NCBI RefSeq assembly: GCF_013409255.1
Contig: NZ_JACCAS010000001.1
Span: forward strand, 558,001 to 622,000
Direction of reading: 5' to 3'
From: Paraburkholderia bryophila
GTDB lineage: Bacteria > Pseudomonadota > Gammaproteobacteria > Burkholderiales > Burkholderiaceae
Length of the DNA stretch: 64,000 nucleotides
Position numbers and translations under genes: made by a program
Notes under the pieces: model-generated
Database searches by the model: none
Told to the model about the DNA's origin: nothing
Seen by the model: the letters and a program-made list of their open reading frames with translations, nothing else
Part shown: piece after piece, positions 28,863 to 39,309 of the stretch
Numbering within the stretch: the first letter of the stretch is position 1
Layout: each line of letters starts with the position of its first letter

Positions 28863-29181
28863 CCAGCCCACGTCGTATGGCACGCCGTCGCTCACGGCAA
28901 CGCTGCGGCAACGCGTCGGCGTATACGCGGATGCCCACGCGTTTCGCCGGGATCGCTTGATATCGATCAACGGCGCAATCAGCGGCGCGGTCATAGTGCA
29001 TCTACACCCACGCTGATTCATCGCGGACGTTACCCCAAACCCTTCCGCCATGCATCCATCACCCTACCCGCGCCGCTAACCACAGCACGCGGCAGCGGTA
29101 TCACGGCCACCAAGAGCCTTCCAGCGATCGACCCGCGTCCGACGTCGTCGCGTCCTTGACTATCCTGTGAGGAGACATTGC
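28863..29181. other. acs upstream region
   Basis: A 319-base gap with a perfect FNR box at 28957 and no supported gene. The stretch 29040-29160 is unremarkable up to GAGGAG before acs. Confidence 0.55.
28957..28970. promoter_or_regulatory. Perfect FNR/ANR box before acs
   Basis: TTGAT-ATCG-ATCAA, all ten conserved bases. It is 211 bases before the acs ATG, implying a long leader or an upstream promoter. Confidence 0.7.
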
Positions 29182-31158
29182 ATGTCCACCCTTGAATCCG
29201 CTCCAGTTCGCACCGAGCCGCTGCGCATCCCCACGATCGAGCACGCGGCGATCGACGGCATGGATGCGTACCGCGCCCTGGTGGCCGAAGCCGCAACCGA
29301 TTACGAAGGCTTCTGGGCCCGTCTTGCCAACGAGCACCTCGCGTGGCGCCGCCCGTTCACGCAAGTGCTGGATGACAGCAACGCGCCATTCTATAAATGG
29401 TTTGAAGACGGCGAACTCAACGCTTCGTACAACTGCCTCGATCGCAACCTCGCGAACGGCCTCGCCGACAAAACGGCGATCGTGTTCGAGGCGGACGACG
29501 GCGTCATCACCCGCATCACCTATGAGGCGCTTTATCACCGTGTATGCCGGCTCGCCAACGCGCTGCGCGCACGCGGCGTCACAAAGGGCGACCGGGTCGT
29601 GATCTACATGCCGATGTCGATCGAGGGCGTCGTCGCGATGCAGGCCTGTGCGCGGATCGGCGCGCCTCACTCGGTGGTGTTCGGCGGCTTCTCGGCCAAA
29701 TCGCTGCATGAGCGGCTCGTCAACGTGGGCGCGGTGGCCGTGATCACGGCCGACGAACAGGTGCGCGGCGGCAAGACGCTGCCGCTCAAAAGCATCGTCG
29801 ACGAAGCCCTCGCCATGAGCGGCACCGAAGCCGTGAAAACCGTCGCGATCTATCGCCGCACCGGTGGCCGGATTCCATGGATCGCCGGGCGCGACGCGTG
29901 GCTGCACGAACTCGAACGCGACCAGCCCGACACCTGCGAGCCGGAATGGGTCGGCGCGGAACACCCGCTGTTCGTGCTGTACACCTCCGGTTCGACGGGT
30001 GCGCCGAAGGGCGTTCAGCACAGCACCGGCGGCTATCTGCTGTGGGCCGCGGTGACAATGAAATGGTCGTTCGACATCAAGCCCGCGGACGTATTCTGGT
30101 GCACGGCCGATATCGGCTGGATCACCGGACACACTTACATCTGCTATGGACCGACCGCGGTCGGTGCGACCCAGGTCATCTTCGAAGGCGTACCCACCTA
30201 TCCCGACGCCGGACGCTTCTGGCAAATGATCGAGCGGCACAAGGTGAGCATTTTCTACACCGCGCCGACAGCGATCCGCTCACTTATCAAGGCGGCCGAC
30301 AGCGACGAAACGGTCCATCCACGCCGCTACGATCTGAGCAGTCTGCGCATTCTCGGCACCGTGGGGGAACCAATCAATCCGAGCGCATGGACATGGTATG
30401 CACAGCATGTCGGCGGCGGCCGTTGTCCGGTGCTCGACACGTTCTGGCAGACCGAAACCGGCGGCCACATGATTTCGCCGTTGCCGGGCGCGACGCCGCT
30501 GGTGCCGGGTTCGTGTACGTTGCCAATGCCCGGCATCGACGCGGCGATCGTCGACGAAAGCGGGCAGGAAGTGCCCAACGGCCAGGGCGGCGTGCTGGTC
30601 ATCCGCAAACCCTGGCCGTCAATGATCCGCACCATCTGGGGTAATCCCGAGCGCTTTCGACACGGCTACTATCCCGAGGAACTCGGCGGCAAGCTGTATC
30701 TCGCCGGCGACGGTGCGATACGCGATCGCGAGACGGGCTACTTCACCATCACCGGACGCATCGACGACGTGCTCAACGTCTCCGGACACCGCCTCGGCAC
30801 CATGGAAATCGAGTCGGCGCTGGCGGCGCATCCGTCGGTGGCCGAAGCCGCCGTGGTCGGTCGGCCCGACGACACCTTCGGCGAAGCGATCGTCGCTTTC
30901 GTGGTGCTCAAAACCGCACGCCCCACGGGTCCGGACGCGAAGCGCGTTGCCGACGAACTGCGTGCGTGGATCGGCAAGGAGATCGGCCCGATCGCCAAGC
31001 CGAAGGACATTCGCTTCGGCGAAGCGATGCCGAAGACACGTTCGGGCAAGGTGGTGCGGCGTCTGTTGCGCTCAGTGGCAAAGGGCGAAGCGATCGTGCA
31101 GGACACCTCGTCGGTGGAGAACCCGGCCGTCATTTCGCAATTCGCCGACGCCGTCTGA
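29182..31158 (+). CDS. acs: Acetyl-CoA synthetase
   Basis: A 658-residue AMP-forming acyl-CoA synthetase. The adenylation motif [11 protein letters not shown] is at about residues 268-278, followed by the acetate-pocket region ([15 protein letters not shown]), [20 protein letters not shown] and [15 protein letters not shown]. The C-terminal lysine motif [11 protein letters not shown] (about 616-626) is the target of Pat/CobB acetylation in the family. GAGGAG lies eight bases before the ATG. Downstream is an acetate permease, so the pair takes up and activates acetate. Confidence 0.95.
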   Translation: MSTLESAPVRTEPLRIPTIEHAAIDGMDAYRALVAEAATDYEGFWARLANEHLAWRRPFTQVLDDSNAPFYKWFEDGELNASYNCLDRNLANGLADKTAIVFEADDGVITRITYEALYHRVCRLANALRARGVTKGDRVVIYMPMSIEGVVAMQACARIGAPHSVVFGGFSAKSLHERLVNVGAVAVITADEQVRGGKTLPLKSIVDEALAMSGTEAVKTVAIYRRTGGRIPWIAGRDAWLHELERDQPDTCEPEWVGAEHPLFVLYTSGSTGAPKGVQHSTGGYLLWAAVTMKWSFDIKPADVFWCTADIGWITGHTYICYGPTAVGATQVIFEGVPTYPDAGRFWQMIERHKVSIFYTAPTAIRSLIKAADSDETVHPRRYDLSSLRILGTVGEPINPSAWTWYAQHVGGGRCPVLDTFWQTETGGHMISPLPGATPLVPGSCTLPMPGIDAAIVDESGQEVPNGQGGVLVIRKPWPSMIRTIWGNPERFRHGYYPEELGGKLYLAGDGAIRDRETGYFTITGRIDDVLNVSGHRLGTMEIESALAAHPSVAEAAVVGRPDDTFGEAIVAFVVLKTARPTGPDAKRVADELRAWIGKEIGPIAKPKDIRFGEAMPKTRSGKVVRRLLRSVAKGEAIVQDTSSVENPAVISQFADAV

Positions 31159-31259
31159 GCGCCGCCACGCTCATTTACTACCTCGATATTGCAAGGCGGC
31201 TGCCGCAGGCATGCCTGCCCCACCCGCCCGCGCTCTTTTTACGCAGAATGGAGAATGTC

Positions 31260-31868
31260 ATGATGAACATCAAGGCTCCCAACCCCGCTTCACTCGGTCT
31301 CGCCGGTTTTGCGCTGACGACATGGTTGCTTAGCATGATCAACGCCGGCTGGTTCGGCGGCGAATCGATGGGCATGGTGCTCGCCGTCGCTTTCGTGTAT
31401 GGCGGCACGGCACAGATCATCGCCGGATTGATGGAAATGCCGCGCGGCAACACGTTCGGTGCGACCGCCTTCGTGAGCTATGGCGCGTTCTGGTGGTCGC
31501 TTGCACTTTTTATCCTGTTTTTTCATGGCACGGTGCCCGCTGCCTTCATCGGTTGGTATCTGTTCCTGTGGGGCGTATTCACGCTGTACATGTGGGTCGC
31601 GACGTGGCGCGCAAGCCGTGCGCTGCAATGCGTATTTCTAAGTCTGTGGCTAACTTTCTTTGTGCTGGCCGCCAGCGAATGGACCGGTCTCGTCTGGCTG
31701 CATCATTTCGGTGGCTACCTTGGGCTGATTACCGCGCTGCTGGCCTTCTACCTCTCGGCGGCGGAAATCATCAATGAAACCCACGGGCACACCGTGCTGC
31801 CGACCGGTACGGTTGCGTCGATGAGCGCAATCCCGCTGACCGGCGAAGACAATTTGCGCAGGGCATAA
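31260..31868 (+). CDS. satP: Acetate permease (GPR1/FUN34/YaaH family)
   Basis: A 202-residue protein with six hydrophobic helices. It carries the family signature near the N-terminus (NPASLGLAGFALTTWLLSM, an NPAPLGL variant) and GGTAQIIAGLMEMPRGNTFG, SYGAFWWS. These proteins are proton-linked acetate/succinate channels. The ATG at 31260 is seven bases after GGAG; neighbouring ATGs at 31248 and 31263 are alternatives. It follows acs by about 100 bases. Confidence 0.9.
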   Translation: MMNIKAPNPASLGLAGFALTTWLLSMINAGWFGGESMGMVLAVAFVYGGTAQIIAGLMEMPRGNTFGATAFVSYGAFWWSLALFILFFHGTVPAAFIGWYLFLWGVFTLYMWVATWRASRALQCVFLSLWLTFFVLAASEWTGLVWLHHFGGYLGLITALLAFYLSAAEIINETHGHTVLPTGTVASMSAIPLTGEDNLRRA

Positions 31869-32139
31869 GAAGTCCGGCCGCAGGCAGGAAACGATGAGCG
31901 ATACGGGAGAATGAACCGTCCAGCCTGCGGTCGCCGACAAAATCAACGTCGGTTAGCGTCCTGATACGCCCGAGTAAATGAAAATAATTTTTGTTTATTC
32001 AATCAGCATCCCATAGCAGTTAATCTCTATTCTCAAACTGTCTTGCTGGAACTATGCTTGGCTTAGCACGGGTGTCCAGGTCGACGGCGCGCGCTATGTC
32101 CGGCATGGATGCGTGCCGGGTGTTATCGGGGGCGGCCCA

Positions 32140-34167
32140 ATGAAAATATCAAATCCGAGACGTCAGTTTCTGCGCCTTACCGCTCGCTCGGTCGCGGCCT
32201 CCGCCGCGGCCTCGATCATGCCGGCGCTAATCCGCGACGCACTCGCGACACCGGCCGAGAAAACGACCGGCACGATCGACGACATCCAGCATATTGTTAT
32301 TTTCATGCAGGAAAACCGCGCGTTCGATCACTACTATGGAACGCTGCGTGGAGTGCGCGGCTTCAACGACCGCATGGCGATCACACTGCCAAGCGGCAAG
32401 CCGGTCTGGATGCAGCCTTACCCCGCCAATCAGGCCGGCTATATCCTCCCTTTCCACCTCGATTCGACGACTACCCGCGCGATGTGCGTGGACGCCCCCG
32501 CGATGAACTACGCGATCGACGTAGCCTTGTGGAATCAAGGCCGCTACGATGCATGGAACACGGCACGCCCGCCGCGTCTCGGCATGGGCTATTTCGCGCG
32601 CAGCGATCTGAGCTTCTATTACGCGCTCGCCGATGCATTCACGATCTGCGACCAGTATTACGCGTCGGTCATGACGCAGACCAATCCGAATCGCCTGCAC
32701 GTGTTCAGCGGGAGCGACGGATTGTCGGTGGGACAGCCGGCGACCTTGAACAACCTCGAACCGACGCCGGGGTTCAGCTGGCCGACCTTCGCCGAGACCC
32801 TCGAAGCCGCGCATATCAACTGGAAGGTCTATCAGGAGCCCGACAACTTCGACGACAACGCGCTTGCCTGGTTTCAGAACTTCAAGGTCGCGCCAGTGGG
32901 TAGCCCATTGCACAGGAAAGGCCTCTCCACGGTGCCGGATATCGTCCAGGCCTTCACGGCCGATGTCGCGTCGGGCAACCTGCCGCAGGTCTCGTGGATC
33001 ATCGCGCCGACGCCTCTTTCCGAGCACGCGAATTATCCTCCGGTCGACGGTGAGGATTTGACCGCGCGACTGCTGGCGGGTCTGGTCGCGAATCCGCAGG
33101 TCTGGTCGAAAACGGTGTTCCTGTTGAACTACGATGAACAGGGTGGGTTCTTCGATCACGACCCGCCGCCGACGCCGCCCGGTTCCGCCACCGAGGGGCG
33201 CGCGACGATGACCACGAGCGGCGAAGTCGACGCGGGCCAGCCGATCGGTCTGGGCTTTCGTGTGCCGATGACGGTCATCTCGCCGTGGAGCAAAGGCGGT
33301 TACGTGTGTTCGCAGGTTTTCGATCACACGTCGATGATCCAGTTCATCGAAAAACGCTTCCGCGTGCATTGCCCGAATATCAGTGCGTGGCGTCGTTCGG
33401 TCTGCGGCGATCTGACCTCGGCTTTCGACTTTCGGCAACCCGACGCCCACTGGCCCGGCTTGCCGGATACCGGCGGCTACGCGGCGGCGGCCGACCGGCA
33501 ATGTGGTTCGTTGCCGACGCCGATCATTCCTGCCAGCCAGTCGATGCCACGGCAGGAACCGGGCACGCGCCCTTCCCGCGCTTTGCCGTACGAATTTCAC
33601 GCCACCGGCCGGGTCGATCCGACCGACGGTGCGTTCTGGCTGACGATCGTGAATAGCGGCGCACAGGGCGCGGCTTTCGCGGTGTATGACCTCGCGACGC
33701 CCGCCAATCCACCGCGTCGTTACGCGGTCGACCCGGATCGGGAGGTGGTGGATTCATGGCGTGGTTCCATGTTGACTGGCCGCCGGTACACACTGGCGTT
33801 GCGTGGCGCGAATGGCTTCCTCAGATTGTTCGCGGGCGAGGTGGCCGCCACAGCGGCCACGCCGGCAGCGAATCCCGAGATCGGCGTGCGCTATGACGTC
33901 GCGAACGATGCCATCCGCCTGACGCTGACCAATACCGGCAGCAGGCCCTGCACCTTCACGCTGACATCGAATGCCTATCGCAAGGATGGGCCGTGGACGT
34001 TCAGCGTAGCGCCCGGTCGAGTCATGGAAACGAACTGGTCTCTCGCGGATAGCGGCAACTGGTACGACTTCAGCGCCACCGTGGATGCGCAACCCGCATT
34101 CCTGCGCCGTTTCGCGGGCCGGTTGGAAAATGGCAACGATCTGCTCAGCGATCCGGCCGCCGCGTGA
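32140..34167 (+). CDS. Tat-exported phosphocholine-type phospholipase C
   Basis: A 675-residue protein of the bacterial phospholipase C/acid phosphatase family. The twin-arginine signal RRQFLR is at residues 7-12. The catalytic domain has FMQENRAFDHYYG (about 55-67), NYDEQGGFFDH and PWSKGGYVCSQVFDHTS. Two C-terminal beta domains follow (about 475-660), typical of PlcN/PlcH. It should hydrolyse phosphatidylcholine, supplying phosphate or acting as a virulence factor. The start was chosen for the Tat motif; the ribosome site is weak. Confidence 0.92.
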   Translation: MKISNPRRQFLRLTARSVAASAAASIMPALIRDALATPAEKTTGTIDDIQHIVIFMQENRAFDHYYGTLRGVRGFNDRMAITLPSGKPVWMQPYPANQAGYILPFHLDSTTTRAMCVDAPAMNYAIDVALWNQGRYDAWNTARPPRLGMGYFARSDLSFYYALADAFTICDQYYASVMTQTNPNRLHVFSGSDGLSVGQPATLNNLEPTPGFSWPTFAETLEAAHINWKVYQEPDNFDDNALAWFQNFKVAPVGSPLHRKGLSTVPDIVQAFTADVASGNLPQVSWIIAPTPLSEHANYPPVDGEDLTARLLAGLVANPQVWSKTVFLLNYDEQGGFFDHDPPPTPPGSATEGRATMTTSGEVDAGQPIGLGFRVPMTVISPWSKGGYVCSQVFDHTSMIQFIEKRFRVHCPNISAWRRSVCGDLTSAFDFRQPDAHWPGLPDTGGYAAAADRQCGSLPTPIIPASQSMPRQEPGTRPSRALPYEFHATGRVDPTDGAFWLTIVNSGAQGAAFAVYDLATPANPPRRYAVDPDREVVDSWRGSMLTGRRYTLALRGANGFLRLFAGEVAATAATPAANPEIGVRYDVANDAIRLTLTNTGSRPCTFTLTSNAYRKDGPWTFSVAPGRVMETNWSLADSGNWYDFSATVDAQPAFLRRFAGRLENGNDLLSDPAAA

Positions 34168-34318
34168 TCAGATTGCCTTAATATTGCCCAGCTAACATCA
34201 CGGCGGAGCCGCTTACAAGCGCAACGGCGATCGGTCGGCAACACAGGACGTTGGCCGGATCACCCGAAGCCGTTGCTGTCCGGCACGCCATTCAACCCAA
34301 AATAGTCGAGGACACTTC

Positions 34319-34858
34319 ATGCCTTCATGGTCCACACGGGAACGGTCTGCTTATGACGGCGTGGCGCGTACGCTCCACTGGGTCATCGTGGTGCTGGTCG
34401 CAATGCAGTTCGTGATCGGATGGACGATGCCCGACGTGCACAAAGATACCCAGCCTGTCGGATTGATCGCATGGCATCTCGGCGTGGGTGCATTGCTGAT
34501 TACCGCGATGGTTATCCGCGTCATCTGGCGGCTCACCCACCGACCCATGCCGCAAGCACTGTCGCCACTGCTCGGCGCCGCGTCGGCCCTCACCCATTTC
34601 GGGCTTTATGCGGCGCTGCTGATCGTGCCGCTGCTGGGCTGGATCAATGCTTCGTCGCGGGGCTGGACCGTCAGGTTGGCCGGCGTCGTACCGTATCCGG
34701 GCCTGTCGGCAACCGGCTCGGCCTTTGGTCACCGTATGGGCGACGTGCACGGTGTCCTCGCGTGGGTGCTTTTTGCGCTGATCTGCTTGCACATCGTGGC
34801 GGCACTATTCCATCACTTCGTGCTCCGCGACGGCGTCCTGCGCAGGATGTTGCCGTGA
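34319..34858 (+). CDS. Cytochrome b561
   Basis: A 179-residue four-helix protein with the paired histidines expected to hold two b haems: TLHWVIVVL near the N-terminus, AWHLGVG, and HRMGDVHGVLAW plus LHIVAALFHH in the last helix. It moves electrons between quinol and periplasmic acceptors and may protect against superoxide. GAGG precedes the ATG. It is a single gene downstream of the phospholipase gene. Confidence 0.88.
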   Translation: MPSWSTRERSAYDGVARTLHWVIVVLVAMQFVIGWTMPDVHKDTQPVGLIAWHLGVGALLITAMVIRVIWRLTHRPMPQALSPLLGAASALTHFGLYAALLIVPLLGWINASSRGWTVRLAGVVPYPGLSATGSAFGHRMGDVHGVLAWVLFALICLHIVAALFHHFVLRDGVLRRMLP

Positions 34859-34906
34859 GGGTGTTGTGCCGCCATTTAACCGGAGTGCACGCGTAAGATC
34901 GAAGCT

Positions 34907-35599
34907 ATGCCGAAAGGACATCGAGAACCCCACAGATTAAGTTCGGTCGGCTGGCTTCGTGCAGCGGTGCTAGGGGCCAATGACGGCATCGTCTCGACAG
35001 CGAGTTTAATCATCGGCGTCGCATCGGCACACTCGTCTCACGGCAATCTTCTATTGACCGGTGTGGCGGGATTGATCGCCGGCGCGATGTCCATGGCGAC
35101 TGGCGAATACGTTTCGGTGTCGTCGCAAGCTGATACCGAAAAAGCGGCGTTAGCCGAAGAGCGGGCGGAACTCGATAACGACGGCCCACGTGAACATCGC
35201 GAGCTGGCGGCCATCTACGAGCGGCGCGGGCTAGAGAAAGCGCTGGCCAGACAGGTCGCAGACGCCCTTATGGCTCGCGACGCGCTCGGCGCACACGCTC
35301 GCGACGAACTCGGCATCACGGAAATCACCACCGCCAGACCGCTGCAAGCCGCTGCCTCGTCCGCATGCAGTTTTGCCGTCGGCGCGGCGTTGCCGCTCTT
35401 CGTCGCCGCCGTATTTCCAGGTCAGTTGATCATGCCGGGTATCGCCGCCGCTTCGCTCGTTTCTCTTGCGGTACTGGGTGGTGTGGCGGCGCGTGTCGGC
35501 GGTGCCCGAATAGTGCCCGGCATGTTAAGGGTGACTTTCTGGAGCGCGCTATCGATGGGCGTAGCGTCCGGCGTCGGCAATCTTTTCAATGCGCTTTAA
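34907..35599 (+). CDS. VIT1/CCC1-family Fe2+/Mn2+ transporter
   Basis: A 230-residue protein. Helix one carries LRAAVLGANDGIVSTASLIIG and helix two AGAMSMATGEYVSVSSQADTE, the family's metal-binding signatures. A charged cytoplasmic helical hairpin (about 75-135) and three more helices follow. Such proteins export or sequester iron or manganese. No obvious operon partner. Confidence 0.9.
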   Translation: MPKGHREPHRLSSVGWLRAAVLGANDGIVSTASLIIGVASAHSSHGNLLLTGVAGLIAGAMSMATGEYVSVSSQADTEKAALAEERAELDNDGPREHRELAAIYERRGLEKALARQVADALMARDALGAHARDELGITEITTARPLQAAASSACSFAVGAALPLFVAAVFPGQLIMPGIAAASLVSLAVLGGVAARVGGARIVPGMLRVTFWSALSMGVASGVGNLFNAL

Positions 35600-35715
35600 A
35601 GCGGTCTGATCGAAACGCTCGACGTCCCCGATCTTCTCCGATAGCGAACACACCCACGACTCGCCATCTTCCGGCAAGATAAGATGCGCGCGCGATCGTT
35701 CACACATGGCGAGAT

Positions 35716-36954
35716 ATGGCATCTCCATCCGACGCAGCATCGAGGCCCCGCCGGGTAAAAGACATACTCGACGTTTTCTCGATCTTTCTGAGGCTTGGCT
35801 TAACCTCGTTCGGTGGCCCAGTCGCACACTTGGGATATTTTCGTCGCGAGTTCGTGGAGCGGCGGCGCTGGCTCGATGATCAAAGCTATTCCGACCTGGT
35901 CGCACTGTGTCAGCTGCTACCAGGTCCCGCAAGCAGCCAGGTCGGATTCTCCATCGGGCTGATGCGCGCCGGTGGATGGGGAGGACTTGCCGCCTGGTGC
36001 GGCTTCACCCTGCCGTCGGCACTGCTGCTCATCGCTTTTGCTTCCCTCGCCCCTCACGCGCAAAGCCCGGTTGGGCAAGGCTTGATTCACGGGCTCAAAC
36101 TGGTGGCAGTCGCGGTCGTCGCACAGGCGGTATGGGATATGGGAAGGCGCCTATGTCCGGACCGTCCGAGGTCGGCAATTGCTGTATTGGCGATGGCAGT
36201 GCTGGCGATCCACCCGACGGTCTATTCGCAGTTGCTTGTCATTGCGCTTGGGGCATTGCTCGGCGCCGTCTTTTGCCGGACCCAGATCGCTCGAAACGAT
36301 AGCGTCCTGAATCCGGAAGTCGGCCGTTTGCCGGCTCCGCGCGTGCGCGGCTTGCTCGCGCTCGCGACGTTCTGCATTCTGCTGTTTGGCCTGCCCGCGA
36401 TGTTGACGTTGCACGACATGCCTGGCGTCCGGCTGTTCGATGCGTTTTATCGTTCCGGCGCGCTTGTATTCGGCGGTGGCCACGTTGTCCTGCCGCTATT
36501 GCAGCAGCGCGTCGTCGCAACGGGATGGATCTCGCCGAGTGACTTTCTGGCAGGCTACGGCGCTTCGCAAGCGGTACCGGGACCTCTGTTCAGCTTCGCC
36601 GCGTTCCTTGGCTGGACTATCTCGGCGCCCACGCATCGCTGGGCCGGAGCAGCACTCGCCACCGTGGCTATCTTTCTGCCGGGATTGCTTCTCGTGATCG
36701 CAGCCCTGCCTTACTACCGGCGTCTTCGCACACACCCCACCACCGCGGCAATGTTGAACGGAGTCAACGCCGCCATAGTGGGTTTGCTGGCAACCGCGCT
36801 TTACTCACCCGTCTGGATCAGCTCGGTGCTCTCCGAACTCGACTTCGCTATCGCCGCGCTCTGTTTTTTGCTGTTGACACGATGGAAGATGCCGCCGTTT
36901 GCCGTGGTGCTCATTTGTGCGCTCGCCGGCGTCGTTGAATTTTCCGTGCGCTAA
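35716..36954 (+). CDS. chrA: Long-chain chromate transporter ChrA
   Basis: A 412-residue CHR-superfamily protein with two homologous halves. The N-half carries FLRLGLTSFGGPVAHLGYFRREFV and LCQLLPGPASSQVGFSIG; the C-half carries GALVFGGGHVVLPLLQQ and GYGASQAVPGPLFSFAAFLG. It probably exports chromate coupled to protons. There is no chrB or reductase beside it, so the physiological anion may differ. The ATG at 35716 has GGCGAG close upstream. Confidence 0.9.
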   Translation: MASPSDAASRPRRVKDILDVFSIFLRLGLTSFGGPVAHLGYFRREFVERRRWLDDQSYSDLVALCQLLPGPASSQVGFSIGLMRAGGWGGLAAWCGFTLPSALLLIAFASLAPHAQSPVGQGLIHGLKLVAVAVVAQAVWDMGRRLCPDRPRSAIAVLAMAVLAIHPTVYSQLLVIALGALLGAVFCRTQIARNDSVLNPEVGRLPAPRVRGLLALATFCILLFGLPAMLTLHDMPGVRLFDAFYRSGALVFGGGHVVLPLLQQRVVATGWISPSDFLAGYGASQAVPGPLFSFAAFLGWTISAPTHRWAGAALATVAIFLPGLLLVIAALPYYRRLRTHPTTAAMLNGVNAAIVGLLATALYSPVWISSVLSELDFAIAALCFLLLTRWKMPPFAVVLICALAGVVEFSVR

Positions 36955-37103
36955 TACATCGCCAAGCCTACTTCCTCGATGGGAGGGACGTGGCTCCGAA
37001 AATTCTTACCGGAGTAGTCGCCGCGACCGCCCCGGTACACAACGCTGCAACAGCGCGGAACTTGTGGCGTTGAGAACCAGGCATGAAAAAACTGCGGACG
37101 TGG

Positions 37104-38411
37104 CTATCGCGGTGCGACTCGCCAGACGGCATTACCGACGTCGTCCGCCACAAGAAGGGCGCCTCGCGCATCCAGCGCGACGCCAACGGGACGGCCCACG
37201 GCATGGCCATCGGCGGTAAGAAAGCCGGTCAGAAAGTCCTCCGGAACGCCAGCAGGTTTCCCGTCAATGAAGGGCACAAATATCACCTTGTAACCCGTGC
37301 GCGGCTTGCGATTCCAAGACCCATGTTGCCCCACGAACGCGCCGCCCCAGTAGTGCGCCGGAAACAACCTCCCGTCGTAAAACACCAGCCCCAAGGAAGC
37401 CGTATGATTTCCGAGTGCGTAGTCCGGAGCGATGGCCGTCGCGACCAGATCGGGGCGTTGCGGGTTGACTCGCGTGTCGACATGCTGACCATAATAGCTA
37501 TAAGGAAAGCCATAAAACGCGCCCTCCTTTACCTGGGTCATGTAGTCCGGAACAAGATTGTTGCCGAGATCGTCCCGCTCGTTGACCGCCGTCCACAGCG
37601 CTCCGCTTTCCGGTTGCCACGAGAGACCGTTGGCGTTGCGCAACCCCGTCGCAAACGGTCGCAAGCGCCCGGTATCCACATCGAATTCAAGGATTCGCGC
37701 GCGGCCCGATTCCGCTCCGATGCCATTCTCGCCCGCATTGCTGTTTGAGCCGACCGTGATGTAGAGATGCTTGCCAGTGCGGTCCGCGACAACATTTTTC
37801 GTCCAATGATGATTGATTGGGCCCGCTGGCAAATCGGCGACCTTGCGCCCAGGGCTGGCGATCTGCGTCGCGCCCGTCGTATAGTCGAAACGCAGCAAGG
37901 CGTCCGTGTCTGCCACATAGAGCGCGTCGCCCACGAGCGCCATTCCGAACGGCGAGTGCAGGCCGCTGAGAAAGACGGTTTGCATCTGGGCGACGCCACT
38001 GCCGTTCGTGGCACGCAACAGAACGATACGGTCGGGACTGGCCACTCCTGCCCCAGCGCGCTTCATGACCTGTCGTCTGATCCAGCCGAATATGCCGCTT
38101 CCCTCGTCATGCTCTTTGGGGGCGTCGGTTTCCGCAACCAGAACGTCACCGTTAGGCAAGGTGTACAGCCATCGTGGGTGTGCCAGAGCGCCAGCAAACT
38201 TCGTGACCGTGAAGCCTTCGGGAGGCTTAGGCCTGAAGCCGGCCGGCCGCTCCTCCACTGGCGCGATGTTAACCATCGGAATGAATCTTGTTTCTGCGGC
38301 CGGTATGTCGGGCGCGACACCAAATCCGGGATCATTTGAACTTGACGGTCCAATCGCGCAGGCGGCGAGCGGCAACATCATTGAGGCAACGAGACGATTG
38401 AGCAGGCGCAT
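37104..38411 (-). CDS. Sorbosone dehydrogenase-like PQQ beta-propeller lipoprotein
   Basis: A 435-residue protein with a lipoprotein signal (MRLLNRLVASMMLPLAAC, lipid Cys at about 18). A glucose/sorbosone dehydrogenase propeller follows: HPRWLYTLPNGDVLVAET, GSNSNAGENG, NANGLSWQPESGALWTAVNE and the PFSYYGQH-like YSYYGQHVD segment. Members oxidise aldoses with PQQ in the periplasm. The start gives the lipobox; the longer form to 38537 has no signal. It stands alone on the minus strand. Confidence 0.82.
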   Translation of the reverse strand: MRLLNRLVASMMLPLAACAIGPSSSNDPGFGVAPDIPAAETRFIPMVNIAPVEERPAGFRPKPPEGFTVTKFAGALAHPRWLYTLPNGDVLVAETDAPKEHDEGSGIFGWIRRQVMKRAGAGVASPDRIVLLRATNGSGVAQMQTVFLSGLHSPFGMALVGDALYVADTDALLRFDYTTGATQIASPGRKVADLPAGPINHHWTKNVVADRTGKHLYITVGSNSNAGENGIGAESGRARILEFDVDTGRLRPFATGLRNANGLSWQPESGALWTAVNERDDLGNNLVPDYMTQVKEGAFYGFPYSYYGQHVDTRVNPQRPDLVATAIAPDYALGNHTASLGLVFYDGRLFPAHYWGGAFVGQHGSWNRKPRTGYKVIFVPFIDGKPAGVPEDFLTGFLTADGHAVGRPVGVALDARGALLVADDVGNAVWRVAPR

Positions 38412-38560
38412 GTGGATTCGCTTCGGCGATGTTGGACAACGATGCCAAGCCGCAGCAAGAAACTTGCCTGTGACAATTAGCCGGTGAATAACCGCTGTCA
38501 AGGCTGATGCGGCCGAGAGACCGGCGGAGACATCCACGCATCGATCTTTATCAAGATTCG

Positions 38561-38850
38561 CTAAACCGAAGCCCTCACACTAAATTCGACCAGCAACTCC
38601 GGCAATCCGAGCGTCGCCTGCACCGTGCAGCGAACAGGGAGTTGCTGCTGCCCGCCTGCCGCAGTAAAGCATCGATACGCCCGAGTGTTTCGATGGCATC
38701 GGTAACATGCTTGCGAATGGTATCGATATCAGCGGCATTCCAGACGGCGAAATAACTGACGAGACACGCTGGGCGGTTGTCCATAAGCGTAGAAATCTCC
38801 ACGTTGGTGCGGCTCTGTCGTGAAGGAATGTCTGAGGCGACATAAAACAC
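38561..38850 (-). pseudogene. RidA/YjgF-family remnant
   Basis: The N-terminal frame (ATG 38850) reads to ETLGRIDALLRQAGSSNS. Around 38640 the frame changes, and the other frame gives LPVRCTVQATLGLPELLVEFS, the characteristic RidA C-terminal strand. Some 30 residues normally lying between these elements are absent, so there is a deletion as well as a frameshift. RidA proteins hydrolyse reactive enamines. It lies at the edge of the AT-rich toxin segment, consistent with a recombination scar. Confidence 0.65.
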
Positions 38851-38883
38851 TAGTACAGCCTCCGTCGGTCACGACCTGGCTTT

Positions 38884-39309
38884 ATGAAGTTCGAGTCCGT
38901 GAAAATTCCTGGCGGAGTTGCACCGCGCACCGACACCAGTCTTAGTGAAAGCGATCAAGCCGACTTTCCGGGGAAAGTCGACAAAGCACTCGCCCGTATC
39001 GCGCGTGATACTTCCGACAATCAACTAGTCGAAGAGCTCAGACCATTCGCAGAGGCCGCCCCTGTGCAAGCCCGGTTCGTACGAATCGACGCACATCGAT
39101 TGATCGCTGCAACGGACACCATCACCATAACGACACTCGACCAACCACTCCAACGCCCCATCTACTGGCTGAAGATATCCGTAAATTTCGTGAGCATCCT
39201 CGTACTTACGTTCGAGGCACCCGGACTGGCAAGCGTCATCTGGTTACTGCGCATGTCATGCGCGAGGAAACTGCCCGCCACATATTCGTTCTCCAGCGTT
39301 TCGGATTGA
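38884..39309 (+). CDS. Doubtful ORF, unknown
   Basis: A 141-residue frame, MKFESVKIPGGVAPRTDTSL onward. The first 90 residues are hydrophilic and look protein-like; the rest runs antisense through the 3' end of the toxin gene. There is no clear ribosome site and no recognised family. It could be a small gene whose true end is lost, or chance. Confidence 0.25.
   Translation: MKFESVKIPGGVAPRTDTSLSESDQADFPGKVDKALARIARDTSDNQLVEELRPFAEAAPVQARFVRIDAHRLIAATDTITITTLDQPLQRPIYWLKISVNFVSILVLTFEAPGLASVIWLLRMSCARKLPATYSFSSVSD

Noticed and set aside
32227..33600. 457-residue minus-strand ORF
   Set aside because: Antisense to the phospholipase C gene; no recognisable domain.
38541..38554. TCGAT-CTTT-ATCAA, an FNR-like site near the sorbosone dehydrogenase-like gene
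   Set aside because: One mismatch in a key half-site, 130 bases from the gene and outside the island; not convincing alone.
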